From contig NZ_AOPO01000001.1 in assembly GCF_000336575.1 (NCBI RefSeq), positions 310,001-374,000 on the forward strand: 64,000 nucleotides of DNA. The letters run 5' to 3'. Every line of letters begins with the position of its first letter. The stretch's first letter is position 1. Made by a program: the position numbers and the translations under genes. The notes beneath the pieces were generated by a model. The model was not told the DNA's origin. It ran no database searches and was given only the letters and a program-made list of their open reading frames with translations. This stretch comes from Vreelandella titanicae BH1. Lineage in GTDB: Bacteria > Pseudomonadota > Gammaproteobacteria > Pseudomonadales > Halomonadaceae. Below are positions 1-11,672 of the stretch, one piece after another.

Positions 1-2425
1 GGATGGGCGCACGCGACAGCGTATTAAGCGGTGGTGCTTCCCAACCATCTACAAAGGCACCGGCAAAGTACGCCTCGCCGCTTTTCTCAGCGCCCATGGC
101 ATTACGGGGACTATGGCAAGCGCTGCAGTGGCCTAATCCTTCGGCAAGGTAGGCGCCCCGGTTATACAGTTCGCTCTGCATGGGGTCAGGCTGGAAAGGA
201 GTTGCGTCATGATAAAGCGTATTCCAGCCTGCCATTAAGCTACGCACACTGAAGGGGAAAGTGAGCGCATTGGCTTTTTTTTCAGTCGACACGGGGGGCT
301 GAGCCATTAAGTAGGCGTAAAGCGCCTGTAAATCGGCATCACTGGTCTTAGCAAACGCCGTATAGGGGAACGCGGGATAAAGGTGGCTGCCATCACGGCT
401 AATGCCGTGGCGCATGGCGCGCTCAAAGGCTGCGTAAGACCACTGACCAATCCCCGTCGCCTCATCCGGTGTAATGTTAGTGCTGTAGAGCGTCCCGAAA
501 GGTGTCTCAAACCCACGCCCACCGGCATTGGTCACGCCACCTTCGGTGGTATGACACGCCGCGCAGTCACCTGCAGCCGCAACGAGTCGCCCGCGCTCAA
601 TGGTCTCGGCAGAATAGAGATTGGCGGCTGGCCGAGAGACAGGCGCAATGGCCCCTTTCCACGGCCATGCCATGGCCGCAGTGCCCGCAATGGTGGTAAA
701 CGCTGCGGCGGCTAACCAGCGCCGTTTCGTTGACCGCGGCGGTTTCAATTTAGATGGGCTCCCTGCCTCCTCGGTGGACGAAGCTTCGAGTGCCTGGCGC
801 ACGCGCTTGGCGGTAAACGGTGGTTGGCGAAAACGCAGGCCGGTGGCATCAAAAAGCGCATTGGCTATTACCGCAACACCCGGCGATAGCTCCGCACCGG
901 TTAATACGTCTTCACCGACGGTTTGATTAACACCTTCCTCAACAGGGCTCGGCGAAGAAGGGGTGGTTGGTAATCCTGCTGAATATTCACTTTTAGTCAG
1001 TGTACGACTGCCGTCACCCCACTCGTCGAAACTGGGTGCCTGCCCCAAAAGGGGGCGCGCTTCACCCAAGACCCGGGCCTGTAGCGTTTGCTGAAGGCGA
1101 TCAGTATCCACATCAGAGCCGACGTCCTGACCAACTACCAAACGGGTAAGCTGAACATCGCCGGTAACGCGATTGACCTCCACATCGGCAATCCAGGCAG
1201 AGCGCACTCCCGATTCCACGCGTTGTTCACGGTCAGGTAGTTGAGAGTAGGCAAAACCCCGCCCGCGCAATAGATCCTGGGGTAAAGAGTCCGCTGATGG
1301 ATTGAACGCCCTTTGCCACTCGGCCCGTTTAGCAACGGACTCAATCAGCTCAATACCACGCGCATCGTCAAGATGTCGAAGTCGCAGCGCGACAGGGTCT
1401 TGGTCACTCTCGCGGGCAACCTCATCTAAAAAAGATTCTCGAGCGAACGTCTGCTGTATACCCATCAAGGTGGAATTGGTGGAGAGCGAGTCTGGCTGGG
1501 AGCGTGCGGCAAGGTATTGGTCGCGAAATACATAGGGTGAGAACGGCGTTGTGTCTTGCTCGCCGGTGGAGGCCTCAGCGCTAGACGGTGTTATCGCGGC
1601 CCTACCACTTAACAACAACCCTACGGCAGCCACCTCACCAGTGAGATTGGCCTGCTGATAGTGATAACGGGCTATCTCACCACTACTGGCAATATCCGCG
1701 TTTAAGGTAATTCGCTGCGCTTGACCCAATGCCTGAACATCTTTGGCGTAGCGGGCATCAAGCCAGACGGCTACCGGGCCGCCCACCGCCCGCGACATCA
1801 ACGCCGCATCCACGGCGGCATCGTCACCGCAATGGCGACCCAGCCCTGAGGCCTGATTTGATGCGTGTTTACCATCGGCGCTATAAAGCTCAATCTGGCT
1901 AATATTCAGCGCGGTTAACCGGCTTAGATCCTGTTTAAGCGCCGCTGGGGTGACGGTTTTCCCCCACACACTCAATTGTTGGTCGCAACAATCGGCAATT
2001 ACCCAGCTGGGGTGACTGCCCCAGCGCATGCGACTCGGCCAGCCATACCCATGGTTCGAATGCATGTACGACTGGCTAGGCATAACAAGAGGCGAATCAG
2101 AGGGCGCTTGATCGCTTTCAGGCGCTTTTTCGGGCGTCTGGTGAACGGCCTGCCACTCAACCTTCAGTTGTTTAGCAACATCGGTCGCCAAGGCCAAACT
2201 ATCGGCAACCACCCCCACAAAATTCCCTTCCACCACAATTTCAATAGATCCAGATAGTGAGGCAATGCGGCTGCTATCGACGCCAACTAAGCGATCACTC
2301 TCAAAACGCTCACCATTCCACCGGTAGTAAGGTGGACGCACGACGACACCAAAACGTGCCTGCGCTAGCAGCGCGGGGATGCCGGCCTGTTTTTGCTGGC
2401 CATGGAGCATCGACCCTTCACTCAT
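1..2425 (-). CDS. nicB: NicB-like nicotinate dehydrogenase large subunit with c-type cytochrome domains (partial, runs off left edge)
   Basis: The reading frame is open from an ATG at 2425 to the window edge, giving about 808 residues. The first ~530 residues resemble the second half of a xanthine dehydrogenase-family molybdopterin subunit. A hydrophobic helix follows (about residues 568-585, after an Arg/Lys-rich stretch), then c-type cytochrome sequence with two CxxCH haem motifs (CAACH at residue 621, CSACH at 767). In the NicAB family such a subunit passes electrons from 6-hydroxylation of nicotinate to the respiratory chain. The start overlaps the nicA stop by 8 bp, so the two are translationally coupled. 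Odd: about 220 N-terminal residues of the molybdenum domain are absent compared with the complete paralogue at 7587, and the usual GVGE catalytic segment reads LTGAE with two fewer residues after it. The protein may thus be an electron-transfer partner, not the catalytic subunit. The C-terminus lies outside the window. Confidence 0.8.
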   Translation of the reverse strand, partial: MSEGSMLHGQQKQAGIPALLAQARFGVVVRPPYYRWNGERFESDRLVGVDSSRIASLSGSIEIVVEGNFVGVVADSLALATDVAKQLKVEWQAVHQTPEKAPESDQAPSDSPLVMPSQSYMHSNHGYGWPSRMRWGSHPSWVIADCCDQQLSVWGKTVTPAALKQDLSRLTALNISQIELYSADGKHASNQASGLGRHCGDDAAVDAALMSRAVGGPVAVWLDARYAKDVQALGQAQRITLNADIASSGEIARYHYQQANLTGEVAAVGLLLSGRAAITPSSAEASTGEQDTTPFSPYVFRDQYLAARSQPDSLSTNSTLMGIQQTFARESFLDEVARESDQDPVALRLRHLDDARGIELIESVAKRAEWQRAFNPSADSLPQDLLRGRGFAYSQLPDREQRVESGVRSAWIADVEVNRVTGDVQLTRLVVGQDVGSDVDTDRLQQTLQARVLGEARPLLGQAPSFDEWGDGSRTLTKSEYSAGLPTTPSSPSPVEEGVNQTVGEDVLTGAELSPGVAVIANALFDATGLRFRQPPFTAKRVRQALEASSTEEAGSPSKLKPPRSTKRRWLAAAAFTTIAGTAAMAWPWKGAIAPVSRPAANLYSAETIERGRLVAAAGDCAACHTTEGGVTNAGGRGFETPFGTLYSTNITPDEATGIGQWSYAAFERAMRHGISRDGSHLYPAFPYTAFAKTSDADLQALYAYLMAQPPVSTEKKANALTFPFSVRSLMAGWNTLYHDATPFQPDPMQSELYNRGAYLAEGLGHCSACHSPRNAMGAEKSGEAYFAGAFVDGWEAPPLNTLSRAPI

Positions 2426-2906
2426 GAGAAGCCTCCTGCAACGCGGCCGCGTTAATGACCACGGCACGCTCCGCTGCCTGGAGAATTTCAACATGGGTGC
2501 CACATCGGCAGAGGTTATGCTCTAAAGCGGTGCGAATCTGCTGCGCAGAGGGTTGGGTATTATGATTTAGCAGCGCACGAATAGTGATGATCATGCCGTT
2601 CAAACAGTAGCCACACTGGGCTGCCTGAGCATCGATAAAGGCTTGTTGTACAGGGTCAAGCTCACCGCCCTGGGAAAGACCATCAAGGGTGGTTACCTCA
2701 TGGCCAACGGCAGCGGACACGGGCAGCACGCAGGTGCGTGCGGCCATGCCATCAATCAATACGCTGCATGCCCCACACTCGCCCAAACCACAGCCATACT
2801 TGGGTCCATTGAGCGCCAGGTCGTTACGCAACACATTGAGCAATGGTGTCTGCGGCGGCACGGCCAGCTCGCGTTCTTGCCCATTGATAGTTAGCTTTAG
2901 CGTCAT
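2418..2906 (-). CDS. nicA: Nicotinate dehydrogenase small [2Fe-2S] subunit
   Basis: This 162-residue protein has the two [2Fe-2S] domains of xanthine dehydrogenase-family small subunits. The plant-ferredoxin-type cluster is formed by the CGLGECGAC segment and a later Cys near residue 59. The helical second domain has CGYC (about residue 97) and CRCG (about residue 134). The length matches NicA/IorA proteins. It would carry electrons from the molybdenum site to the cytochrome-bearing NicB-like partner. It is the first gene of a minus-strand nicA-nicB unit, divergent from nicC. Assignment to nicotinate, as opposed to isoquinoline or another N-heterocycle, rests on the adjacent nicCDEF and nicR genes. 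Confidence 0.88.
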   Translation of the reverse strand: MTLKLTINGQERELAVPPQTPLLNVLRNDLALNGPKYGCGLGECGACSVLIDGMAARTCVLPVSAAVGHEVTTLDGLSQGGELDPVQQAFIDAQAAQCGYCLNGMIITIRALLNHNTQPSAQQIRTALEHNLCRCGTHVEILQAAERAVVINAAALQEASHE

Positions 2907-5345
<2,439 letters not shown>

Positions 5346-5360
5346 GAGAGGCCAAATACC

Positions 5361-6137
5361 ATGACCAGCAACTATATAAAGAACGAGATCAAAAGCTACC
5401 GTATCGGCCAGATCGTCCCCAGCTCCAATATCACCATGGAGACCGAAATACCCGCCATGCTTACGGCACGGCAGTTAATCCGCCCGGAGCGCTTTACCTT
5501 CCACTCCAGCCGCATGCGCATGAAGAACGTCAGCAAGGACGAGCTGGCCGCTATGGATGCGGAGTCGGATCGCTGCGCCCTGGAGCTCTCCGATGCAGCG
5601 GTGGATGTGATGGGGTATGCCTGCCTGGTTGCCATTATGGCGATGGGGCCCGGCTACCACCGAGAGTCGCAAAAGCGTCTGCGCAGCCGCACCGAAGAGA
5701 ACGGCTGCGACACGCCGGTGGTCACCAGCGCCGGTGCCCTGGTTGATGCTCTGGGTGTGATGAAAGCCAAACGTGTGGTGGTGGTGGCCCCCTACATGAA
5801 GCCGCTGACCGAAATGGTGGTGGACTACATCCGTCAGGAAGGCATTGACGTGCTCGACTACCGGGCGCTTGAGATCCCCAATAACCTGGATGTCGCTCGC
5901 CACGACCCCGCCAATCTCCCCGAAATCGTCGCCAGTCTCGATTTAAGTAACGTGGACGCCATCGTCTTGTCAGCCTGTGTGCAAATGCCGTCACTGCCGG
6001 CCGTCGCCAAGGTCGAAGCCCTGACCGGCAAGCCGGTGGTTACCGCCGCGATTGCGACCACCTACGCCATGCTCAAGGCACTCGACCTGGAGCCCATCGT
6101 ACCGGGCGCGGGCGCCCTCTTGTCAGGGGCTTACTAA
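5361..6137 (+). CDS. nicE: Maleate cis-trans isomerase
   Basis: This 258-residue protein belongs to the Asp/Glu/hydantoin racemase superfamily, maleate isomerase branch. The two catalytic cysteines expected of the family are visible in GYACLVA (Cys88) and LSACVQM (Cys206). The enzyme converts maleate to fumarate, the last step of nicotinate catabolism before the TCA cycle. It has its own ribosome site (AGAGAGG) 15 bp after nicD. Arylmalonate decarboxylase-type relatives are a remote alternative, but the operon makes that unlikely. Confidence 0.9.
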   Translation: MTSNYIKNEIKSYRIGQIVPSSNITMETEIPAMLTARQLIRPERFTFHSSRMRMKNVSKDELAAMDAESDRCALELSDAAVDVMGYACLVAIMAMGPGYHRESQKRLRSRTEENGCDTPVVTSAGALVDALGVMKAKRVVVVAPYMKPLTEMVVDYIRQEGIDVLDYRALEIPNNLDVARHDPANLPEIVASLDLSNVDAIVLSACVQMPSLPAVAKVEALTGKPVVTAAIATTYAMLKALDLEPIVPGAGALLSGAY

Positions 6138-6187
6138 CGAGATCAGGTACTTATTGACGATATAGAGTGCTGATTAAGGAGACGACC

Positions 6188-6853
6188 ATGTCACCACACA
6201 CGACTGATAACAGCGATGGCGTTAGCGATAACACTGCCACGGACAACTACCGAGGCGTGTGGGATGGGCGCATCGGCTTTGGCAAAAGGCCCGCGCTGCT
6301 GGTGGTTGATTTTATGCAAGGCTACACCACACCAGGTTCGCCGCTATTTGCCCAGGGCGTGGTGGATGCGGTGGCCAATATGCCGCCGCTACTCAATACC
6401 GCACGGCGCACTGGCACGCCTGTTATCCACACCAACATCCTGTATCACGCCCCGGATCAAATCGATGGCGGCATTTGGGTCAAGAAGGCGCCGGTCATGC
6501 GGGCGATGGTGGCGGGCAACCCTTACGCCGAGTTCTGCTCCGAGGTGGCACCCCGTGAAGACGAGCTGGTAATGACCAAGCAGTATGCCAGCGCGTTCTT
6601 TGGCACCTCGCTCGCCTCCACGCTGGTCGCCATGGGTATCGATACGCTGATCATCACCGGCTGCTCCACCAGCGGCTGCATTCGCGCCACCGCCGTTGAT
6701 GGAGTACAGCACGGCTTTCGGGTGATGGTCGTGCGTGACTGCGTGGGTGACCGTCACCCCGCGCCCCATGAAGCTAACCTGTTTGATATCGATAGCAAAT
6801 ATGGCGATGTGATTGGACTGGATGAAACACTGGGATACTTAATGAAGCGTTAG
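6188..6853 (+). CDS. nicF: Maleamate amidohydrolase (isochorismatase-like cysteine hydrolase)
   Basis: This is an isochorismatase-fold amidase of 221 residues from the ATG at 6188, which has an AAGGAG ribosome site 5 bp upstream of GACC-ATG. An in-frame GTG at 6167 is less likely. The catalytic triad of the family is visible: Asp in LLVVDFMQ, Lys in MTKQYASAFF and Cys in the TSGCIRA nucleophile segment. NicF hydrolyses maleamate to maleate and ammonia. It is the last gene of nicCDEF and converges on nicR with a 44-bp gap. Confidence 0.88.
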   Translation: MSPHTTDNSDGVSDNTATDNYRGVWDGRIGFGKRPALLVVDFMQGYTTPGSPLFAQGVVDAVANMPPLLNTARRTGTPVIHTNILYHAPDQIDGGIWVKKAPVMRAMVAGNPYAEFCSEVAPREDELVMTKQYASAFFGTSLASTLVAMGIDTLIITGCSTSGCIRATAVDGVQHGFRVMVVRDCVGDRHPAPHEANLFDIDSKYGDVIGLDETLGYLMKR

Positions 6854-6897
6854 GAGTATCCGAAAACGCAGGTGAAGCGGACGTCTCTGTTGAGTCA

Positions 6898-7377
6898 TCA
6901 GTCCGCGTTCATTTTTTCCAGCAGATGCATTAAGGCAACCCGCTCTGCCGGGTTGAGATTTTTCATGGTCTGATCGCTAATTTGCTTGGCACTGGGCACC
7001 ATAGCCTCGACTAATGTCTCCCCGGCCTCAGTGATCACGACCATGACTTTGCGTTGATCATTGGGGTCGGTGGTTAGCGAGATCCACCCCCGCGCTTTAA
7101 GACGTTTAATGACGCCACGGATAGTGGCGGGATCAATCGCCGTGGCGTTGACGATATCGGTTAACGAGCTGGGGCCGCGCTCCATCACCGTGCATAGCGT
7201 TACAAATTGAATGGCCGTGAGCTGTTTATCGCTGCTGTAGCGCTGAAAAATAGCCGTATGCCGCTGGTAGGCTTTACGCAGTAGATGCCCTACTTGCTCA
7301 GAAAAATCATACCCTTGCTCTGAAGGCGTAGAGTGCTCGCCGGAAGACGAGTGTTTGAACGCACTATCCGTTGTCAT
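6898..7377 (-). CDS. nicR: MarR-family regulator, probable NicR
   Basis: This 159-residue protein has a winged helix-turn-helix (about residues 45-115) typical of MarR: a PSSLTDIVNATAIDP recognition region and a wing containing TDPNDQRKVMV. NicR in Pseudomonas represses the nic genes and responds to 6-hydroxynicotinate. Here it lies between nicF and the second molybdopterin subunit and is divergent from the latter. It probably controls the two divergent nic promoters and perhaps the 7587 transcript. The effector is inferred from context. Confidence 0.82.
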   Translation of the reverse strand: MTTDSAFKHSSSGEHSTPSEQGYDFSEQVGHLLRKAYQRHTAIFQRYSSDKQLTAIQFVTLCTVMERGPSSLTDIVNATAIDPATIRGVIKRLKARGWISLTTDPNDQRKVMVVITEAGETLVEAMVPSAKQISDQTMKNLNPAERVALMHLLEKMNAD

Positions 7378-7586
7378 TCCATATCCTTAATCTATTGGCG
7401 ACGTCGTGTATCGAGTATGGCACTGGTTAACAAAATGATGCATCAACGTATGAAATACTCCTTGCGCTGGATCAATTCATCATGCTTTTATGGCGTACAC
7501 ACTATAATTTTACCTTAGTTATCGCTCTTTCATCACCTAAAATTCATCCGCACTGATCATCGTAAACGCGAGCGTGGGAGGCAGAC
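7378..7586. promoter_or_regulatory. Divergent nicR / molybdopterin subunit control region
   Basis: This 209-bp gap has to contain promoters for nicR and for the gene at 7587. ATCAACGTATGAA at 7442-7454 matches the complement of the motif seen between nicA and nicC at 10 of 13 positions. It is a weak candidate for the same operator. Confidence 0.3.
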
Positions 7587-9857
7587 ATGGCTGATAAATC
7601 AGACTATACAAGAGAGTCACTGCTGTATGGGTCTGATGTTCTGGTGATCTATCGCGACCCGGTTACCCCCCCCAAGCCCGCGCCCGGACAGCCAGGTACA
7701 CACTCAAACTTCACCCCACATGAGCCTGAGATATTCATTGCCGTACTGAGCGATAGTCATATCGTGGCTTTCAACGGCCACGTAGACCTGGGCACGGGCA
7801 TACGCACGGCGCTCGCTCAAATTGTTGCAGAAGAGCTCAGCGTCGCGTTCGACAGCGTCACCATGGTGCTGGGCAACTCCGTTGAAGCCCCCAACCAAGG
7901 CCCCACCATAGCCAGTGCATCGATTCAGATCACTGCCGAGCCTTTACGCCGAGCTGCGGCACAGGCGCGGGAGTACCTATTAACCCTGGCAGCAAAGCAC
8001 TTTGACACTGAGCGCTCACTACTTAGCTGCCAGAACGGCGCTATTACGCCAAGTGATAATAACCGCTCACCCGTTAGCTTTGGGGAGTTGCTGCGGGGCA
8101 CCCGTCATGCATTAAAGCTTGCCGATGAGGTGCCGCTTAAGCCGGTCAGCCATTATACCCTGGTCGGCCAATCGACCTCCCGCGTGGATATACCCGCCAA
8201 GGCCACCGGGCAATTGACCTTTATCCACGACCTACGTCTGCCCAACATGCTGCATGGACGAGTGATTCGCCCGCCTTATGTAGGCCATGATAGCGGCGAC
8301 TTTATTGGCAACAGTTTAATCGCGGTAGATGAAAGCTCTGTGGCGCATTTGCCAGGTGTGGTAAGCGTCGTGGTGGTCGGTGACTTTGTTGGCGTGGTGG
8401 CCGAGCGTGAAGAGCAGGCTGCTGCCGCAGCCAAACAGCTAAAGATCCAGTGGCGCCCAATCGAAGGCTTGCCTCAGTTGGACAACATAGAGCAAGCACT
8501 GCTCGACCTGCCCAGCAAACAGCGCATACTCCTCGAAGAAGGTGATCTCGACAGCGCTCTGGCCGCCGCGCAACATCCGCTCAATCGTCACTATGTGTGG
8601 CCTTTCCAACTGCATGGCTCCATCGGCCCTTCGTGCTCTGTCGCCGATGCCAACGAAGATGGCCTTCACGTATGGTCGGGCACCCAAAATCCACACAGCC
8701 TGCGCGCCGACCTCGCCCGCCTTACCGGTTTGGACGAAGGCGTTATCACCATTACCCGCATGGAAACCTCGGGCTGCTATGGCCGCAACTGCGCCGACGA
8801 CGTTGGCGCGGATGCAGTGCTGCTCTCTCAGGCGGTGGGTCGACCTGTTCGTGTACAACTAACCCGTGAGCAGGAGCACACCTGGGAGCCTAAAGGGGCT
8901 GCTCAGTATATGGCCATTCAGGGAGGCTTAAACGCAGATGGCAGCCCAGCAGGCTATCGCTTTAATACGCGCTACCCCTCTAACAGTGCGCCCACCCTGG
9001 CACTACTGCTGACCGGTGCTGCCTCACCGATTGATATCCCCTTTGAAATGGGGGATCGAACATCGGTGCCGCCCTACCGCTACCCTCATCGCCACATAGT
9101 GTGCGACGACGTCCCGACGCTGGTGCGTGCCTCCTGGCTGCGTGGTGTCTCGGCGCTGCCCAGCACCTTCGCCCACGAAAGCTATATTGATGAACTCGCC
9201 TACTTGGCGGGTGAAGATCCTGTCGCCTACCGGTTACGCTACTTAGCCGATAACCGCGCCTGCGAACTTGTCGAAGCGTTAGCCGAACGTGCGAACTGGA
9301 AACCCTGCACCGCCAACGCCAATCCGAGTAGCGATGGCGAGTGGCGCTACGGCCGAGGCTTCGCTTACGCCCAGTACGTGCATAGTAAATTTCCCGGCTT
9401 TGGCGCCGCGCTCGCCGCCTGGGTGATTGAGCTAAAAGTCAATGTGAAGAGTGGGCGGGTTGTCGTCGAGAACTTATATGTAGGCCAGGATGCGGGGTTA
9501 ATGGTGAACCCCGCCGGCGTTCGCCATCAGGTGCATGGTAATGTGATCCAGATGCTCAGCCGCACTTTAAAGGAGCGGGTAACCTTTGAGGATGGTTTAC
9601 CAACCAGCAGAGAGTGGGGCGGCTACCCTATTCTGCGTTTCTCGGAGCTGCCTCCCATCGACGTCATGCTGCTTGATCGCCCTGAACTGCCCCCACTCGG
9701 TGTTGGGGAGTCCGCCTCACTGCCCGGCGCTCCCGCGATTGCCAACGCGCTTTTTGATGCCACGGGGGTACGCTTTACCCATCCCCCTTTTACCCCTGAC
9801 ACCATTCGCGATGCACTGAAAGCCGCCCTTCGACTCCCCATGGAGGCGGCGATTTAA
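7587..9857 (+). CDS. Xanthine dehydrogenase-family molybdopterin-binding subunit, candidate catalytic subunit of nicotinate dehydrogenase
   Basis: This 756-residue protein is a complete molybdenum subunit of the IorB/NicB type but has no cytochrome domain. Visible landmarks are HVDLGTGIRTALAQIVAEEL (residues 65-84), the substrate/cofactor segment with SGCYGRNCADD, and the GVGE motif with the likely catalytic Glu at residue 708, followed by SASLPGAPAIANALFDATG. A good ribosome site (GGGAGG) precedes the ATG. It overlaps xdhC by 1 bp and is followed by mocA, both cofactor-maturation genes. The complete active-site motifs, contrasted with the shortened NicB-like protein at the left edge, suggest that this protein supplies the molybdenum site for NicA. 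Alternatively it is the large subunit of a separate N-heterocycle or aldehyde dehydrogenase that borrows NicA. Confidence 0.82.
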   Translation: MADKSDYTRESLLYGSDVLVIYRDPVTPPKPAPGQPGTHSNFTPHEPEIFIAVLSDSHIVAFNGHVDLGTGIRTALAQIVAEELSVAFDSVTMVLGNSVEAPNQGPTIASASIQITAEPLRRAAAQAREYLLTLAAKHFDTERSLLSCQNGAITPSDNNRSPVSFGELLRGTRHALKLADEVPLKPVSHYTLVGQSTSRVDIPAKATGQLTFIHDLRLPNMLHGRVIRPPYVGHDSGDFIGNSLIAVDESSVAHLPGVVSVVVVGDFVGVVAEREEQAAAAAKQLKIQWRPIEGLPQLDNIEQALLDLPSKQRILLEEGDLDSALAAAQHPLNRHYVWPFQLHGSIGPSCSVADANEDGLHVWSGTQNPHSLRADLARLTGLDEGVITITRMETSGCYGRNCADDVGADAVLLSQAVGRPVRVQLTREQEHTWEPKGAAQYMAIQGGLNADGSPAGYRFNTRYPSNSAPTLALLLTGAASPIDIPFEMGDRTSVPPYRYPHRHIVCDDVPTLVRASWLRGVSALPSTFAHESYIDELAYLAGEDPVAYRLRYLADNRACELVEALAERANWKPCTANANPSSDGEWRYGRGFAYAQYVHSKFPGFGAALAAWVIELKVNVKSGRVVVENLYVGQDAGLMVNPAGVRHQVHGNVIQMLSRTLKERVTFEDGLPTSREWGGYPILRFSELPPIDVMLLDRPELPPLGVGESASLPGAPAIANALFDATGVRFTHPPFTPDTIRDALKAALRLPMEAAI

Positions 9858-10825
9858 TGCACCATCTTGATCTACAGGTTATCGAACGTGCGTTGAAATG
9901 GGCCAACCAGGGGCTGACCGTTTGGCTATGCACAGTTCTGAAAACCTTTGGCTCGGCCCCCCGGGAGCCGGGTGCCATGCTGGTCGCATGTTCGAGAGGC
10001 GACTATCTGGGGTCACTGTCAGGTGGCTGTGTCGAAGAAGACTTTATCGCAAGGCTTCAAAAGGGTGAGTTTAACGAACCGGTTCAACGGGTGCGCTATG
10101 GCGGTGACGCTGGTTCAGCGAATATTCGTTTACCCTGCGGTGGTCGCCTTGAAGTGTTGGTTGAACGGCTAGCGCCCAACACCGAAAACCTCACTCACCT
10201 AGAAGTGATGCATGCCACGCTACTGGGTCGCCAACCGCTAACCCGCTGTATCACACTGGATGGCAGCGGCAAGCGCTTTAACCCATCGAATAACACCGAG
10301 CCCACCGTTACTTTCGATACAGATAGCGTCAATATTCGCATAGGCCCTGCGCTACGGCTGATTATCGCGGGGATCTCTTCAGTCTCTGCGCCCTGTGCGC
10401 TGTTTGCCCAAACGCTTGGGTTTGAAGTGATTGTCTGCGACCCCAGAGACGAGCCTAGGCAAAATTTTGCTGTCGCCGGAGTGGAGGTGCAGGCGGTACT
10501 GCCCTCAGTGTTTATTGCCTCTGGCGGTTGCCATGCCAATACCGCCGTTGTGGCCTTGACCCATGACCCGCGTATCGATGATTTAGCGATGATCGAAGCC
10601 GTCCGAACGGAAGCCTTTTACATTGGCGTTATGGGCTCTCAGCAGACATCACAGCAGCGTGCCGAACGACTGCTACGTTCTGGCGGCCTGACGGAAAGCC
10701 AAGTAGCAAGAATTGCCATGCCCATTGGGCTTAATCTGGGTAGCAAAACACCGGCTGAAATTGCGCTAGCCGTGATGGCCGATATTGCTCGCCTCTCTCG
10801 CGGAAAAGAACGCCATGCCTTGTAG
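9857..10825 (+). CDS. xdhC: XdhC/CoxI-family molybdenum enzyme maturation protein
   Basis: This 322-residue protein has an N-terminal XdhC/CoxI domain (TFGSAPREPGAMLV near residue 31, GSLSGGCVEEDF near residue 52) and a C-terminal Rossmann-like domain (LIIAGISSVSAP, then VCDPRDE and IGVMGSQQT). XdhC proteins bind the molybdenum cofactor, help to sulfurate it and deliver it to xanthine dehydrogenase-family enzymes. It starts at the last base of the preceding subunit gene and overlaps mocA, so it is probably dedicated to that enzyme. Confidence 0.88.
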   Translation: MHHLDLQVIERALKWANQGLTVWLCTVLKTFGSAPREPGAMLVACSRGDYLGSLSGGCVEEDFIARLQKGEFNEPVQRVRYGGDAGSANIRLPCGGRLEVLVERLAPNTENLTHLEVMHATLLGRQPLTRCITLDGSGKRFNPSNNTEPTVTFDTDSVNIRIGPALRLIIAGISSVSAPCALFAQTLGFEVIVCDPRDEPRQNFAVAGVEVQAVLPSVFIASGGCHANTAVVALTHDPRIDDLAMIEAVRTEAFYIGVMGSQQTSQQRAERLLRSGGLTESQVARIAMPIGLNLGSKTPAEIALAVMADIARLSRGKERHAL

Positions 10826-11471
10826 CGATATCATAGTCATCGTGATGGCGGCAGGGCAATCAAGCCGCTTTGGCAGCGATAAAAGAGTCGCCAAGTTAGG
10901 CAATGGGGAAACGCTGCTTAGCTCCACTTTACGAACTATTCAGAAAACTTTTTCTAATAGCCGCGTTGTTATCAAACCCGAAGATAACGCCCAGTCACTC
11001 GGCCTTACACCAACGAATCACATTATTATTAGTCAGCGCAGTCATTTAGGCCTTGGTTACAGTATTAGCGATGCTTTTAGACAACTCTGCAGCGATGAAA
11101 GCGTACATCATTATCGTGCTGCCGCAGTATGGTTAGCCGACCTCCCTTGGGTAAGTGAAGAGACATGCGGTGTATTAACAAAAATGGCCACCCCAGGGAG
11201 TATCGTACAGCCAATACACCAAGAAAACCCTGGGCACCCTGTTGTTTTTGGAAGAGAATTCTGGCACGAACTGGCACTTTTAGAAAATGACAGAGGTGCA
11301 AGTCCTGTCATCAAAAAGCATAGCGACTGTGTTATTTATGCCTCTCTCAACGACCCAGGCGTGTGCACTGACGTCGACTACCTCGATGATTTAACAAAAT
11401 CACAAAAAAATACAAGAAGCGCGAAAATGCATACAAGACTACAACAAAAACCACAACAAAAATTACATTAA
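10815..11471 (+). CDS. mocA: Molybdenum cofactor cytidylyltransferase (MocA/MobA-like NTP transferase)
   Basis: The chosen start is ATG at 10815, which has GGAAAAG upstream and overlaps xdhC by 11 bp. The product is about 218 residues. It has the nucleotidyltransferase signature VMAAGQSSRFGSDK near the N-terminus, ADLPWVSEE in the middle and GHPVVFGREFW later, as in MocA. MocA makes the cytosine dinucleotide form of the cofactor used by many xanthine dehydrogenase-family enzymes. It is placed to serve the 7587 enzyme. An earlier in-frame start at 10785 would only lengthen the overlap. The tail after about residue 200 is Lys/Gln/Thr-rich and not conserved-looking. Confidence 0.82.
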   Translation: MPCSDIIVIVMAAGQSSRFGSDKRVAKLGNGETLLSSTLRTIQKTFSNSRVVIKPEDNAQSLGLTPTNHIIISQRSHLGLGYSISDAFRQLCSDESVHHYRAAAVWLADLPWVSEETCGVLTKMATPGSIVQPIHQENPGHPVVFGREFWHELALLENDRGASPVIKKHSDCVIYASLNDPGVCTDVDYLDDLTKSQKNTRSAKMHTRLQQKPQQKLH

Positions 11472-11672
11472 AATCTGAAACAGACTTTCAGTTTAACATT
11501 ATTATATTAGCCAAAAAGATATTAAAAAAATCAAATATTTAAGCAAGTGCAGGATCGACCGTTAATGATTAGCGGTAGTAAGAATAACACCCAGGGAACC
11601 ATTAAACAGTCAAAGCATAGCACTCATCAACATCCTCGTGCTTTGCTTCTGGCCAACATATCGAGGCAACAA

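Noticed and set aside
6854..6925. Terminator between nicF and nicR
   Set aside because: GCGGAC/GTCCGC arms exist, but the stem is short, the loop is long and it runs into the nicR coding end; not strong enough to report.
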